64,000 nucleotides of DNA from Selaginella tamariscina (lineage: Eukaryota > Streptophyta > Lycopodiopsida > Selaginellales > Selaginellaceae). The position numbers and the translations under genes are program-made. The notes under the pieces were generated by a model. It did not search any database and was not told where the DNA came from. It was given only the letters and a program-made list of their open reading frames with translations. Below, piece by piece: positions 30,814 through 41,124 of the stretch (its first letter is position 1; each line of letters opens with the position of its first letter). The stretch lies in assembly GCA_003024785.1 (NCBI GenBank), contig PUQB01000489.1, positions 124,001 through 188,000 of the forward strand. Reading direction: 5' to 3'.

Positions 30814-31487
30814 TTAACACCCTTTACATTGACTAAGCTTGCAAAATGTGTCCGAGTTTAAGTCTAATCCAACGGCTTCCGCAATCATAGACAGCCACGT
30901 CAAGAGATACTCAGCTCCACTCTTTGACACACTACTCTTCCGCATTATACTCATCATCTCGCTTGTACCACATGGATGCAATGTGAACCATGGACTGTTC
31001 AAGTATGGATGATCCTATACTTAAACATTTATTAAACTAACACACACACACACCCACATATATATATGTCTCTCTGTGTGTATACATATACATATGTAAA
31101 TACTTTACCTCAAGAGTTAGGAATGTCCAAGGATGTCTTTTGAGCTCCTCGCATGATGGTTGTGGAAGATCTAGTTGTACTTGTTCCAAATCTAACTGCC
31201 TACCATCTGTTTGTCACAAATATAAGAAGAGCATGTGTGTGTGTGTGAAAATTATTATATACATATACTGGCCTGTAAAGTGAGCGATGAAAAACAATTT
31301 GGGGACTCTATACGATTCATTGTAGAGAATATGGTACGTATATAGATGGTAATGGGGCTCCTCAGTGTAGGCCTGCGTGAAAAGATACAATTATATATGT
31401 TAACTAGAAAATATATAATTGTATATACTTACAGTTGATATGTCGTCCTCTAAATCTTCTACCTCAGACTTCTCCTGCTAGACAGCC

Positions 31488-31518
<31 letters not shown>

Positions 31519-31890
31519 GTTTATACGGACATATTTTATCACTATATATATATATACACATATACATATTTGCCTATGCACACTACTGTTGATGTGTATT
31601 AATTATGCGATTGCTGAAAATTCTCAGTTATACCTCTGCTTTGCTGCTTGCATTTGCAACAAGAACATCCTGGAGCGCTAGATAACCTCCCACCTAAGAG
31701 GAAAAGACAGACGTGCGTGTGTGTATCGTTACACACACGCACGCACGCACACACACGCGTACCGAGTCAGAGGAGGAAGGCCATGAGGACTTTGGAAAGA
31801 GTGCCATTGTAGAGGGGGCATATTGATGCTCTTCCATGCTGTGACGAGCTCCATGGCCGCCATTTTGAACTCTTCACCTGTAATTGCCAT
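30814..31890 (-). CDS. ATG10: ATG10-like autophagy E2 conjugating enzyme
   Basis: ATG10 is the E2-like enzyme that conjugates ATG12 to ATG5. Six exons: 31890-31763, 31693-31634, 31477-31433, 31372-31273, 31206-31109 and 31014-30814, about 210 aa, the usual size. Recognisable features: GGYLALQDV after the N-terminal helix, the E2-like strands HYHLYTYHILYNESYRVP and LFFIAHFTDGRQL, then PWTFLTLEDHPYLNSPWFTLHPCGTSE, read here in two pieces, with the predicted catalytic Cys in HPC. The C-terminal helix (YLLTWLSMIAEAVGLDL) fits the family. Exon 1 needs one extra base near 31800 to stay in frame, as for most genes here. The donor of the exon 4/5 intron appears to be GC rather than GT if phase is kept. 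Exon 3 could start at 31477 or 31474. Confidence 0.88.
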
Positions 31891-33444
31891 TCCTTAAACC
31901 TAAACCTAAAAATTAAACTTATTTAAAAATTTTAAATAATAAAATGTGAGTTATTTAGTTAATATGTCATCAAAATCTTAATAATGTTCTATATGATACA
32001 ACAAATATATGTATTATAAGTATTACATATTATAGCATATTTCATCAGTATTTGTTAATAAATCAATAACAACTTGAATAATCTATCATTTATACATAAA
32101 TAAATACACATTTTTACATGAGATTTATGTGTGTGTAAAATAAGAAAGGACTATAATATTCTATGCATAGGAATTGGTATACTATAGGAGTTTTGAGTTG
32201 AGTATTAATAAATTCTTTTATGTCAAATTTATTTTGTATAAAGATAAAATATGTATATATAAATATATAAAACAAACCATAACACATACACTTAACAATT
32301 TAACATTATTTATACTACAACATGTTCTTTATATTAAGTAGCAATATTTAAATATTTCTCAAACAAATATGTTAATAACGTTTTAAAAATTAATGCAACA
32401 CAGTCATTATCTTATTGAAAGAACTTTATAAAATCTAATAAATAATATTTAAATTTTTATTAACCATAACTTTTATAATACATAAGAAGTTATACTAATG
32501 TCATATATAGAATATTATAATTATACTAATATAGCTTTTCTTATAAATTAGATAAATTTTAAATATATATTTTGCAGGTTTATTTTATATAATTGGAGTT
32601 TTACTTTTATTATTGTACAATATTGCCCAAGGATCTTATGTGTATATTACTTTACAACATCGTATAGACTACATATGCACGAACACACACACACCTTGAT
32701 ACTACATGTTTGATCGATGTTTCAAATATTTACATTATATTGATTCAATGTGTGTGTGTGTGTTTTTATAAAATAATATAATAAAGTAATAACACAATTT
32801 ATATATATCTTAATATGTATCATTCATAAAATTTGACTCAATTGAAATAATTTTTCACTATGTATTAAATCATATAATACAAACAGAGATGTATATGTGT
32901 CAATTATATAGTTGACAAAAAAAAAAATTAACATAGTAAATATAACTTTTTTAGTTAATTTTTATCTTGAAAAAAAACTATATAAAGAATGTATAAGAAG
33001 AAAACACATACATACACACATAATTATATAAACAATACACATTACCTTTTGTGATTTAGTTTTAAACTAAAGAAAAATTTATATATTATTAGTTTTCTGA
33101 CAAAATTCAAGTGGATTAAAATCAAGGAAATTAAAGAATGTTAAAATTACAAATGCATTATTTAAAAGATATTTTATTTCATTTGAAAATATGTATATAA
33201 GGTATATAAATTTACAAATTATATATAATTTCTAAATCTTAAATTTAAATATTTAATTTTGTTGAATTTGCAATTCTTAATGCTTAATGCTTAATGTTTA
33301 TACTAGAAATACTATCTAGCAATGGAACTATGTGACAAACTATTTAAAAACATTAAATAACTAAAAACACTTATAAAATGTATTAAATTAATCAGCATTA
33401 AACATTGTAATTTATTAAGTTGGGATACATTTGTTTATTTAATA
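31891..33444. other. AT-rich spacer
   Basis: About 1.55 kb of very AT-rich sequence with occasional CA tracts. It holds the promoter of the ATG10-like gene and the 3' flank of the secreted-protein gene. No gene was seen. Confidence 0.6.
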
Positions 33445-34033
33445 CTACTCAACATTTAAGATCTTGGGCAGCTTACATCCACTGTGGTTTTGAGACTGAA
33501 TAGATTGGTTAATGTCAATAACCTCAACACTAATCAGTCCAAGTTTTGGTTCTTTAGCTGCAACTATTATAACTGGGAGTTTAAATGACACCTCAGTAAC
33601 CTTTATCTGTGTTAAATTCTGAAAGTGTTAGTACTAGGTTTTGTATGAATCATTAACAAAAACACTATCAGAAAATGAATGTTTTAATAATAATTAACTA
33701 AATATAATACATATTATACCTGGCCAATAGCAACAATCTGGTCAATACATGTGTTAAACAAGGTGATGAATTGTTGAAACTCATACATGCCACCCCTTGA
33801 GTCTACAAATGCAACACCTCTTGCATAACCAAGCAAAGTTGAATTGAATTCAAGTGCTTTAGTAACAGGTGATTCAAATATTCTAATATTTCCATAATTC
33901 TTCCATCACCTGACCCAACTGATACTATTTCTGTAGCAGAAGGAGATGGAGCTTTTATTTCTTGCACAAAACTGATTGGTTTAGCATAAATTGTTGTTAA
34001 ACATACAATAAAAAAGAATGCTACAATCTTCAT
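33445..34033 (-). CDS. Small secreted protein of unknown family
   Basis: Two exons (34033-33720 and 33618-33445) encode about 163 aa. The first 18 residues (MKIVAFFFIVCLTTIYAK) form a classic signal peptide, so the product is probably secreted or apoplastic. The mature part contains VSVGSGDGRI, LGYARGVAFVDSRGGMYEFQ, TEVSFKLPVIIVAAKEP, and a C-terminal HSGCKLPKI near the stop at 33445. Apart from a possible distant resemblance to the beta-barrel layout of dirigent-type proteins I cannot name it. One base appears missing near 33890; splice phase is otherwise clean. Codon use is much more AT-rich than in neighbouring housekeeping genes. Confidence 0.6.
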
Positions 34034-34360
34034 CTTAAAACAACACTTAAAAGAAGTAAAACCTATTTATATTCATTTAAAAAAAATTATATATAGTATA
34101 CAAGTTTTCAATCATGTATGGAGTACCTACAAAGAAGACTTTAAATTCACAACTACTAAACCAAACTGACATTGCATATAGAAATCATATAGTTTATCTT
34201 GGCTAAAAAAATGATGGCCTAATACATTTGACTTTTATAAGCAAATGGCATCATTTATCAGATGTTAGGTAACAGTTGAACTTGCATGGTGTACACCCAT
34301 ATAGCTATACACTTACATTACATATGCATCCCTGTACGTGAGTGAATGGCATTTGCTGCC

Positions 34361-34627
34361 AACTGCAGTTTTGCATATGGATTACATCCATCTCTCTCTC
34401 TCTCTCGTGAACTGCAGTTTTGCATATGGACTACATCTCTCTCTCTCTCTCTCTCTCTCATGAACTGCAGTTTTGCATATGGACTAGATCCATCTCTCTC
34501 TCTCTCACTTGCATATGGATTACATCCATCTCTCTCTCTCTTGCGAACTGCAGTTATGCATATGGATTACATCCATTTCTCTCCCTCTCTCTCTCGGCGC
34601 GAACTGCAGTTTTGCATATGGATTACA

Positions 34628-34704
<77 letters not shown>
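34361..34704. repeat. ~50-bp minisatellite with expanding CT tracts, ending in CT/TA/CA array
   Basis: Six tandem units start near 34361, 34410, 34463, 34508 (5'-truncated), 34545 and 34599. Each has an AACTGCAGTTTTGCATATGG block, then A(T/C)TACATC(C/T)AT, then a CT tract of variable length. The last unit ends in about 20 CT units followed by TA and CA tracts (34632-34704). Confidence 0.9.
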
Positions 34705-34706
<2 letters not shown>

Positions 34707-35100
34707 CATGTCTATTTGCGTGTTTTATGTACACTTTATACAGATACTTATTGACAAGGTTTATAACAAAGTTTATTAAGCACTGAATGTAAATAAAAAC
34801 TAAGTAGAGGTGATTCTGTTTTATAGGTTCACACCACATATTCCAAAGTATATACTACAATGTGAAAAGAACAATATTATATGCCATCATCAATCGTCTT
34901 TGAAGGACTTAAGTAATTTAAAATAATGAGCTCAACTTGCTTATATTGCTATAAGTATGTATGTGTGTTTAATATATATAACCAGCCATTCATAACTTTA
35001 AGCTACCTCAAAATTTGATATTCTTTTTTTTTTCTTTACCTTATTATTCTTAAAATTAAATATGCATCATGATTTCAATAAATTTAATATACTCAACATG

Positions 35101-35261
35101 GTTTCACACTTAAAAGCAGTGATATATGCCGTAGTAAAAAATGCTACGGATTAGTAATTAAATTAAATTAATAATTAGTAAACTAGTAATTAGATTAGTA
35201 ATTAAACATTTCCGTAGCATTTTTCGACTACAGATTTAATCACTGCTTAAAAGTGTGAAAC
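35101..35261. mobile_element. MITE-like non-autonomous element with ~45-bp TIRs
   Basis: The left end begins GTTTCACACTTAAAAGCAGT and the right end is its near-perfect inverted complement (ACTGCTTAAAAGTGTGAAAC). Inverted similarity continues inward to CTACGG/CCGTAG for about 45 bp per arm. The short centre is AT-rich with TTAGTAATTA repeats. There is no coding capacity. No convincing target-site duplication is visible, so the superfamily is undetermined. Confidence 0.7.
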
Positions 35262-36233
35262 ACTATATAGATTTTCCACAAGCTGCTGTAATGCTATTTA
35301 AGTATGTGGTTGAATGACATAAACGAATACTAATATAGCTATTACAATTTATTAAAATAGATATTTCAGTCCATATATAAGCTCAAGAACACTTCACATC
35401 CACTGTAACTTGAAGAACAGTATAAGATGGGTTTCTTTGATAAACTAAGTTTAATTATTCACATCATTAAGTTTTTAAAACGTAATACCTAATGCATATT
35501 ATTAGGTTATATGTCTTGTTTTAATTACATCTAACTAAGAAGCCTGTAGAAACATCATTTTTCACACACACACACACATTTATACACATCTATATATATG
35601 TATATATGTAGAGAGTTCATGTCTCTTGCAAGACCTTCATTAGAGTGTGCACACACATATACGCACAAGAACACTAAGCTTAATCATATTAATAATTAAA
35701 CCAGGTTAATAAATTCACATTAACATGTGTTAATATGTTTAGCATTGGACTTTTCAGGTCATCCTAACAAACCGTCCACTACAATATAACAAAAGATATA
35801 CACTTAAAAACCTTGTTTGCAGGTGGAACTAACTATAACTTGTTATAGAGCTAAATGTATTAAAAGAAAACATTAAATTGGACAATTTTGTTTTAACTTT
35901 CAAACTGTTGAAGAGAAGTACTCCAGGTATGTCGAGTAAACAAACCAAGCAGTTCCAAGTAAAGTACATTGACATATAGTGTGCTTCTCCTAAACCCTCA
36001 ACAACCAACGAATATTACTCTGGTATATTCCGATAATAGCAACAAGTTGAAGTTATAAATGTATCCCCACTCCAAACTTCACCAAGTTAGCTGATGATTA
36101 CTGAAAAGTTCATAAAAAAAGACACACCCTCCACAACAACCATTTCACAGGATTCATAGCAAAAGAAAGCTACACAAAAAAAAAAAAACAATCCCATATA
36201 TATCTCCAGAATCCCATCCCGACCCCTCGAAAA

Positions 36234-38292
36234 ATGAGTCCCTTCATCTTGAAATCCTTAACAAATGCATTCCACACAAGAATCCAGTACCATCTCCAGC
36301 CTTTCCCGCTCATTCCCAAATGCAAATCCCATCCAGGAAGGTCTTCCCAATCAGTAGTCTCGAATTTCCTGGGGACCCTCCTGCTTGAGAACTCTCCATT
36401 CCCATTCTTAATGCTTGTTGCATTCGAAGCAGGCGGGTTCATTAGAGCGCTAATCCTGCTCTTAATCTCCCCATTAGCATGGATTCTCAGGTGTTTGGTA
36501 TCAGCTGAAGCATCACTTAAGCTGCTAATCTTCACCACGTTTGTTGGTCTCAAGATTTCCGATATCGAACTCATCTCTTTAGGTGTTCTTTCAAAATTCT
36601 ATGGAGAGCGTATACGTCCGAGCAGTTTCAATGTGTTTTCCTCGTTCGGACTCCGATGTATTGTTACCGAGCTTCCACAGATCATGGTTGAGCCCTTTGC
36701 ACGCTACCTTGGTGCAAATCTTGTGATTGGGACGGGGATATCGAGCTACAGAGGGAGAGCAACAGGTTTCTGCGACTCAAATGGGATTCTAGTGGGTGAT
36801 AAGAAACTGAATGCTGTCAAACTGTCAATGTGTGGGATGCCCACGCCAAATGTGGGCATTGGCACTCTCCAAATGACTATCCATTTATGGGATTCTGTGA
36901 GGTAAGTACACATTCATTAATACACACTTGTGTTCGATATATCAAACATATGCAGCTTCTATCATATATACATAGGCAAAGGGTAAATAAAAGGTTGGTA
37001 AGGGCAAATACAAAACTTTAGATGCCATCATAAATGAAGTAGTTGAAAGTAATCATATGTGTGTGTGTGTGTGTGTACATATGGGATTGCCTGGGAACTC
37101 ATGAACTGTTTGGCAGGAGTCCTACCTGGTGCCACAGGATCAAAGTGAGACACCAGTACCACACGACAAGCTTCCAACACCGATCATCTTTCACGATGGA
37201 CGGCTAGTAAAGCTCCCCACACCCTTCACAATGCTCTGTATATTCCTCTGGCTTCCGATTGGATTTCCACTCTCTGCCATCAGGATAGCCGTCGGATCTC
37301 TCGTCCCCATGAGATTTGCTTACCATGCATTTAGCATGCTCGGGGTCAAGATAGTTGTACGAGGCCGTGCACCGCAGCGTACTGCTGGCCGATCCGTACA
37401 ACCGGCGGGATGCAGCGGCAGTACAGAACCGGAGCCTGGGGTCATGTTTGTCTGCACTCACCGTCTCTACTTGACCCTGTGTTTCTCTCGGTTGCTCTTC
37501 GCCGGCCTGTTACTGCTGTTACATATTCCATCTCTAGGTAGCGTGCGTGCGTGCGTGCGTGGTCGTTATGTATTCACACACACGCGCACACATACACACG
37601 ATGCTGTTTGTACTTTAGGCTGTCAGAGATGCTGAGTCCGATACGTACTGTTCGGTTGACAAGGGACCGAGTTCAGGATGCATCAAATATTGGAAAACTG
37701 ATTCGCCGTGGGGACCTTGTGTGTGTGTCCTGAAGGGACCACGTGTCGGACTCCCTACCTGTTGAGATTCAGCGCCTTATTTGCGGTAAATATGCACAAC
37801 CATCCACACACACAGAAATATAGGCATACATGCTTTTCTATATTATTTGGCTATACAAAAATCACACATCAAGTAAACATACATATCGTACAGATACGTA
37901 CATGTCTACATAGGCCATCTGTGGTCATATTTGTATATATATATATAGCCATATATGTTTATGCTACAGGAGCTCACAGATAGAATAGTACCAGTGGCTA
38001 TGGAGGCAAAGGTTTCACATTTCCATGGATCCGCGGCAAGAACATGGAAGGGAGCAGATCCATTCTACTTCTTCATGAACCCATTCCCGACTTACGTGGT
38101 TACATTTTGGATCGAGTCCCAGTTGAGAAAACATGTACCGGAGGCGCTTCCTCCCATGACGTGGCCAATCACATACAAGGACTGCTGGCACACGAGTTAG
38201 GGTACCAATGCACAAGCTTGACGAGAAGGGACAAGTACAGAGCCTTAACTGGAACTGATGGGATCGTTGTTTCTAGGTTTCCGTCTTTCTAG
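36234..38292 (+). CDS. GPAT: sn-2 glycerol-3-phosphate acyltransferase (cutin/suberin type), frame disrupted
   Basis: Land-plant GPATs of this class make 2-monoacylglycerol or lysophosphatidate precursors for cutin and suberin at the ER. Exons 36234-36901, 37117-37537, 37619-37785 and 37970-38292 give about 526 aa. The N-terminal HAD-like domain has a degenerate motif I (NFLGTLL, residues 44-50, where DxDxT is expected) but retains a GDxxND-type segment near 36860-36880. Acyltransferase blocks are visible: CTHR...LDP (about 37453-37475), VCPEGTTCR (about 37726-37752) and RIVPVAM (after 37980). Hydrophobic helices lie around residues 57-110 and in exon 2. Apparent frame breaks occur near 36863, 37464, 37725 (inside a TG tract) and 38107 (T run). 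The protein most resembles GPAT4-8/RAM2-type members. Confidence 0.88.
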
Positions 38293-38389
38293 AACCGAAT
38301 GAATTCATAAATATTTAAATTGGAAAATCCCGCCAAAAGCTTTATAAAATCATACATGAATGTTCGATGCAGAAAAAAATTAACAGCTC

Positions 38390-38462
38390 GCGCCTGTAGC
38401 TCAGTGGATAGAGCGTCTGTTTCCTAAGCAGAAAGTCACAGGTTCGACCCCTGTCTGGCGCG
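38390..38462 (+). tRNA. tRNA-Arg (CCT anticodon)
   Basis: This 73-nt cloverleaf has acceptor GCGCCTG/CTGGCGC with discriminator G, D-arm GCTC...GAGC, anticodon arm TCTGT-TTCCTAA-GCAGA giving anticodon CCT (reads AGG), variable loop AAGTC and T-arm ACAGG-TTCGACC-CCTGT. There is no intron and no encoded CCA, as expected for a nuclear gene. Internal A and B boxes are intact. It lies about 100 bp downstream of the GPAT stop. Confidence 0.96.
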
Positions 38463-38466
38463 AATG

Positions 38467-38473
38467 TTTTTTT
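38467..38473 (+). terminator. Pol III terminator of tRNA-Arg
   Basis: A run of seven T begins five bases after the tRNA 3' end, the standard RNA polymerase III stop. Confidence 0.85.
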
Positions 38474-39200
38474 AACTTACTCAACTAATTTTACCCTTAA
38501 CGTAAACCTGTCTATTGTGATTAATTTTAATTTTAGGGTAATGTTTTTAACCTAAACATGTTTAGGGTTTTAACTATTGTGATTACTTTTACCCTTAAAA
38601 TAAACATGTTTAAAGTTTTTAATTTTTTAGTAATCAAAATGAATACATTTAATTTTACCCTTAAATCTTGTGTATTGTGATTAATTTTACCCTTATCCTA
38701 AACATGTTTAGGGTTTTAACTATTGTGATTATTTTTACCCTTAACGTAAACATGTTTAGTACATTTAATTTTACCCTTATATATTGTGATTAGGGATTTA
38801 ACTGTTGTGATTAATACGTAAATCTGTTTAGGGTCTTAACTATTGTGATTAATTTTACCCTTAACTATTGTGATTAGTTTTACCCTTAAATATTGTGATT
38901 ACTGTTTAAATGTTTTAAACCTAAACCTGTTTAAATTTATGTTTTTAACCTAAACATGTTTAGGGTTTTAACTATTGTGATTACTTTTACCCTTAACGTA
39001 AACATTTAGAGTTCTTAACTTTTTAGTAATTAAATTGAATACATTTAAATTTACCCTTAAATGTTTAAATGTTTTAAACCTAAACCTGTTTAGATTATGA
39101 TTAATTTTACCCTTAACGTAATTATTGTGATTACTTTTACCCTTAACGTAAACATGTTTAGAGTTTTTAACTTTTTAGTAATAATATTACATTAAATTGA
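38474..39200. repeat. Telomere-motif minisatellite with CCTAAACATGTTTAGG palindrome
   Basis: These are degenerate tandem copies of a unit built from the modules TTTAGGGTTTTAAC, TATTGTGATTA, TTTTACCCTTAA and GTAAACATGTTTAG. The perfect 16-bp palindrome CCTAAACATGTTTAGG occurs at 38551-38566, 38697-38712 and 38949-38964. Module order is shuffled between copies. It begins right after the tRNA terminator. Confidence 0.85.
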
Positions 39201-40305
39201 ATACATTCAAATTAAGTAGTGAAACGTACTTAACTTGAATCACACAAACGTTTTCCCATACTAGTGGGTCATGAATCATGTATTTTGAAGGCAAAGGTTG
39301 ATTCTTTGTCCTTGAAAGACTTAACTATCAAATTTTACGAATATGCAGAAGTGCCTTGAACGCCACAATACGACACACATGTGTATAATGTGTATATACG
39401 TATATACATTCACCACGATTGTCAAATGTGTGAGTGGGACTTTATTCATTGACTGGCAGTGGGTTTTCAGTACCAGCACTATGCGTGCGTGTTAGAAAAA
39501 GACATGTTATTTACTTACATTAAGCTCATAATAATAATTTCTTATATAAAATCCAAAAGACTTAAATGATGGCGGGACACATAGTTAATTCGAGTGGGAC
39601 CTTAAACATACGTATTATTATTCCGCCACCCATCATATAAACAAGTGTTCCACTGACCTGGCTAGTTAGATTCGAACTTGGGTCCCTCACACGTTTTTTT
39701 TTATCGTATTATAACATATCCTCACATATGTATAATATATATATATATATATATATACAGTAATCTAGACTATATACACATCAATCTTTATCAAATATCA
39801 ACATCCAACATAGGAAGGTAGGAGGAGAAAAAGAACCTCTGTGTAGAAGAAAACTTAGGCAGATTCACAGATGCTGCAGTTGTTTACGTATTTGAAGTGA
39901 CCACATTTTAATCATATTATTGGTGTAAAACATGTACTAGAGTAGTTTAACATTCTTAAGGTTGTATCATATAGAAATGATGTTTGACACATTTGGTAAA
40001 CATGTGGTAAACTAGTTTAACAAAGGTGTCAAGATCATACGAGTATAATATAGTATCGAGGCGAAGAACTTCACGGGGCTATGAAACTCCAATGAAACCT
40101 GTCACCTCGAACAGTGTGATTCTAAAACAACAAAGACAGACAATACAAAACCCAATGCATTGCCTGTCTCCTTCATCTCATCCATATATGAAGATATATA
40201 CACACATCTATATATGAAACGTAGTGTTTTCAATTCATATACCTTTGTGGGAAGAACAAATACACATGAAACCTCATAGAACTCGCAAACGGGCTTGTGG
40301 GTACG
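39201..40305. other. AT-rich spacer
   Basis: No gene is recognised. A (TA)n tract lies at about 39736-39758. The right end is downstream of the small minus-strand gene at 40306. Confidence 0.5.
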
Positions 40306-40584
40306 TCAAGAAGTAACACATATGCACCTGGGCTTGAGAGATTCAATGAAGAACTGAGATGGGCACCGGAATTTCTTCTTCATTCCTTCGAATTTCGAAG
40401 ATGGGCGATGCGAGGAGAAGGATTCATAGCGGCAGATGGCTCCCCAAGCGGCTTTCTTGAGCTTCCCCATGCTGCGGTTGGCTTTCTCCATGCTCCGCTT
40501 CAACCGATCGCACAGGGTAAGCTCCCTGTTGAACTTGTAACTGTGCAGATACATTTGCCGGTCGAAATACGAGCTGCGCTTCAT
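40306..40584 (-). CDS. Small basic protein of unknown function
   Basis: The ORF is intronless. The first in-frame ATG is at 40584, giving 92 aa with SSYFDRQMYLHSYKFNREL, LKRSMEKANRSMGKLKKAAW and a Cys-containing C-terminus. The frame stays open upstream to 40656 through an acidic stretch (NEEEDEDERIDVLG) without an ATG; another ATG at 40658 lies in a shifted frame. Given the frequent one-base deficits in this window, the true start may be 40658. It is GC-balanced unlike its surroundings, and the antisense frame is also open. I do not recognise the family. Confidence 0.45.
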   Translation of the reverse strand: MKRSSYFDRQMYLHSYKFNRELTLCDRLKRSMEKANRSMGKLKKAAWGAICRYESFSSHRPSSKFEGMKKKFRCPSQFFIESLKPRCICVTS

Positions 40585-40658
40585 CCTGCCCAACACATCA
40601 ATGCGCTCATCTTCGTCTTCCTCCTCGTTTGAGGGATTTCGGCTACATAGCCGCACAT

Positions 40659-41088
40659 AACTCTAAAGATCGGGAAACAAGAACAAGAACAAGATGAAAG
40701 AAGAGATTTTTATATGGGATTCGTGGGGATTCGAGGGGAGACGATGGGATTTCCCGGAGTTTCGGCGGAAAACATGGTGCGCTTCGGCTTTGAAGAAGGA
40801 AGAGCAAACGGGTAGATTAGGCAGATTAATTAATAATCGCGGGCGGATTAGTCGGTTAACGACTCATTTAGGGTTTGGACACGATCGGGACGTTTACTAT
40901 TTCTGGCTTTCCACGTGTCTGGGTTCGATCCTTGTTGACCCTTTTCGAAAGGTAAAACCAGGAATATACTTTCCCAATTTCAAATAAATATTACAATTTA
41001 TTCATTTTTTATTATTTATTTAATTTAATTTTTATTTGAGAACTTTCCATGGTATTAAACATTTAAAGGCAAAATGCAATAAACTATG

Positions 41089-41124
<36 letters not shown>

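Larger units (their letters stand above)
34034..36233. other. Spacer with minisatellite and MITE-like element
   Basis: This region holds the CT-rich minisatellite (34361-34704) and an inverted-repeat element (35101-35261), listed separately. The rest is AT-rich without recognised genes. The promoter of the downstream GPAT gene must lie near its right end. Confidence 0.5.

Noticed and set aside
34361..34704. CRISPR-like array (regular repeats with variable spacers)
   Set aside because: The 'spacers' are CT microsatellite of varying length and the context is a plant nuclear genome; it is a minisatellite.
35375..35435. Possible degenerate second copy of the secreted-protein 3' end
   Set aside because: Similarity is limited to about a dozen bases around ACATCCACTGT; too short to call a pseudogene.
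39655..39690. tRNA T-loop-like GATTCGAAC sequence (also near 46555 and 56450)
   Set aside because: Only a B-box-like fragment is present with no D-arm or acceptor pairing, so no tRNA or SINE is called.
40297..40987. Plus-strand ORFs of 111 and 97 codons
   Set aside because: They are antisense to, or in the promoter of, the small minus-strand gene, which has the more protein-like composition.
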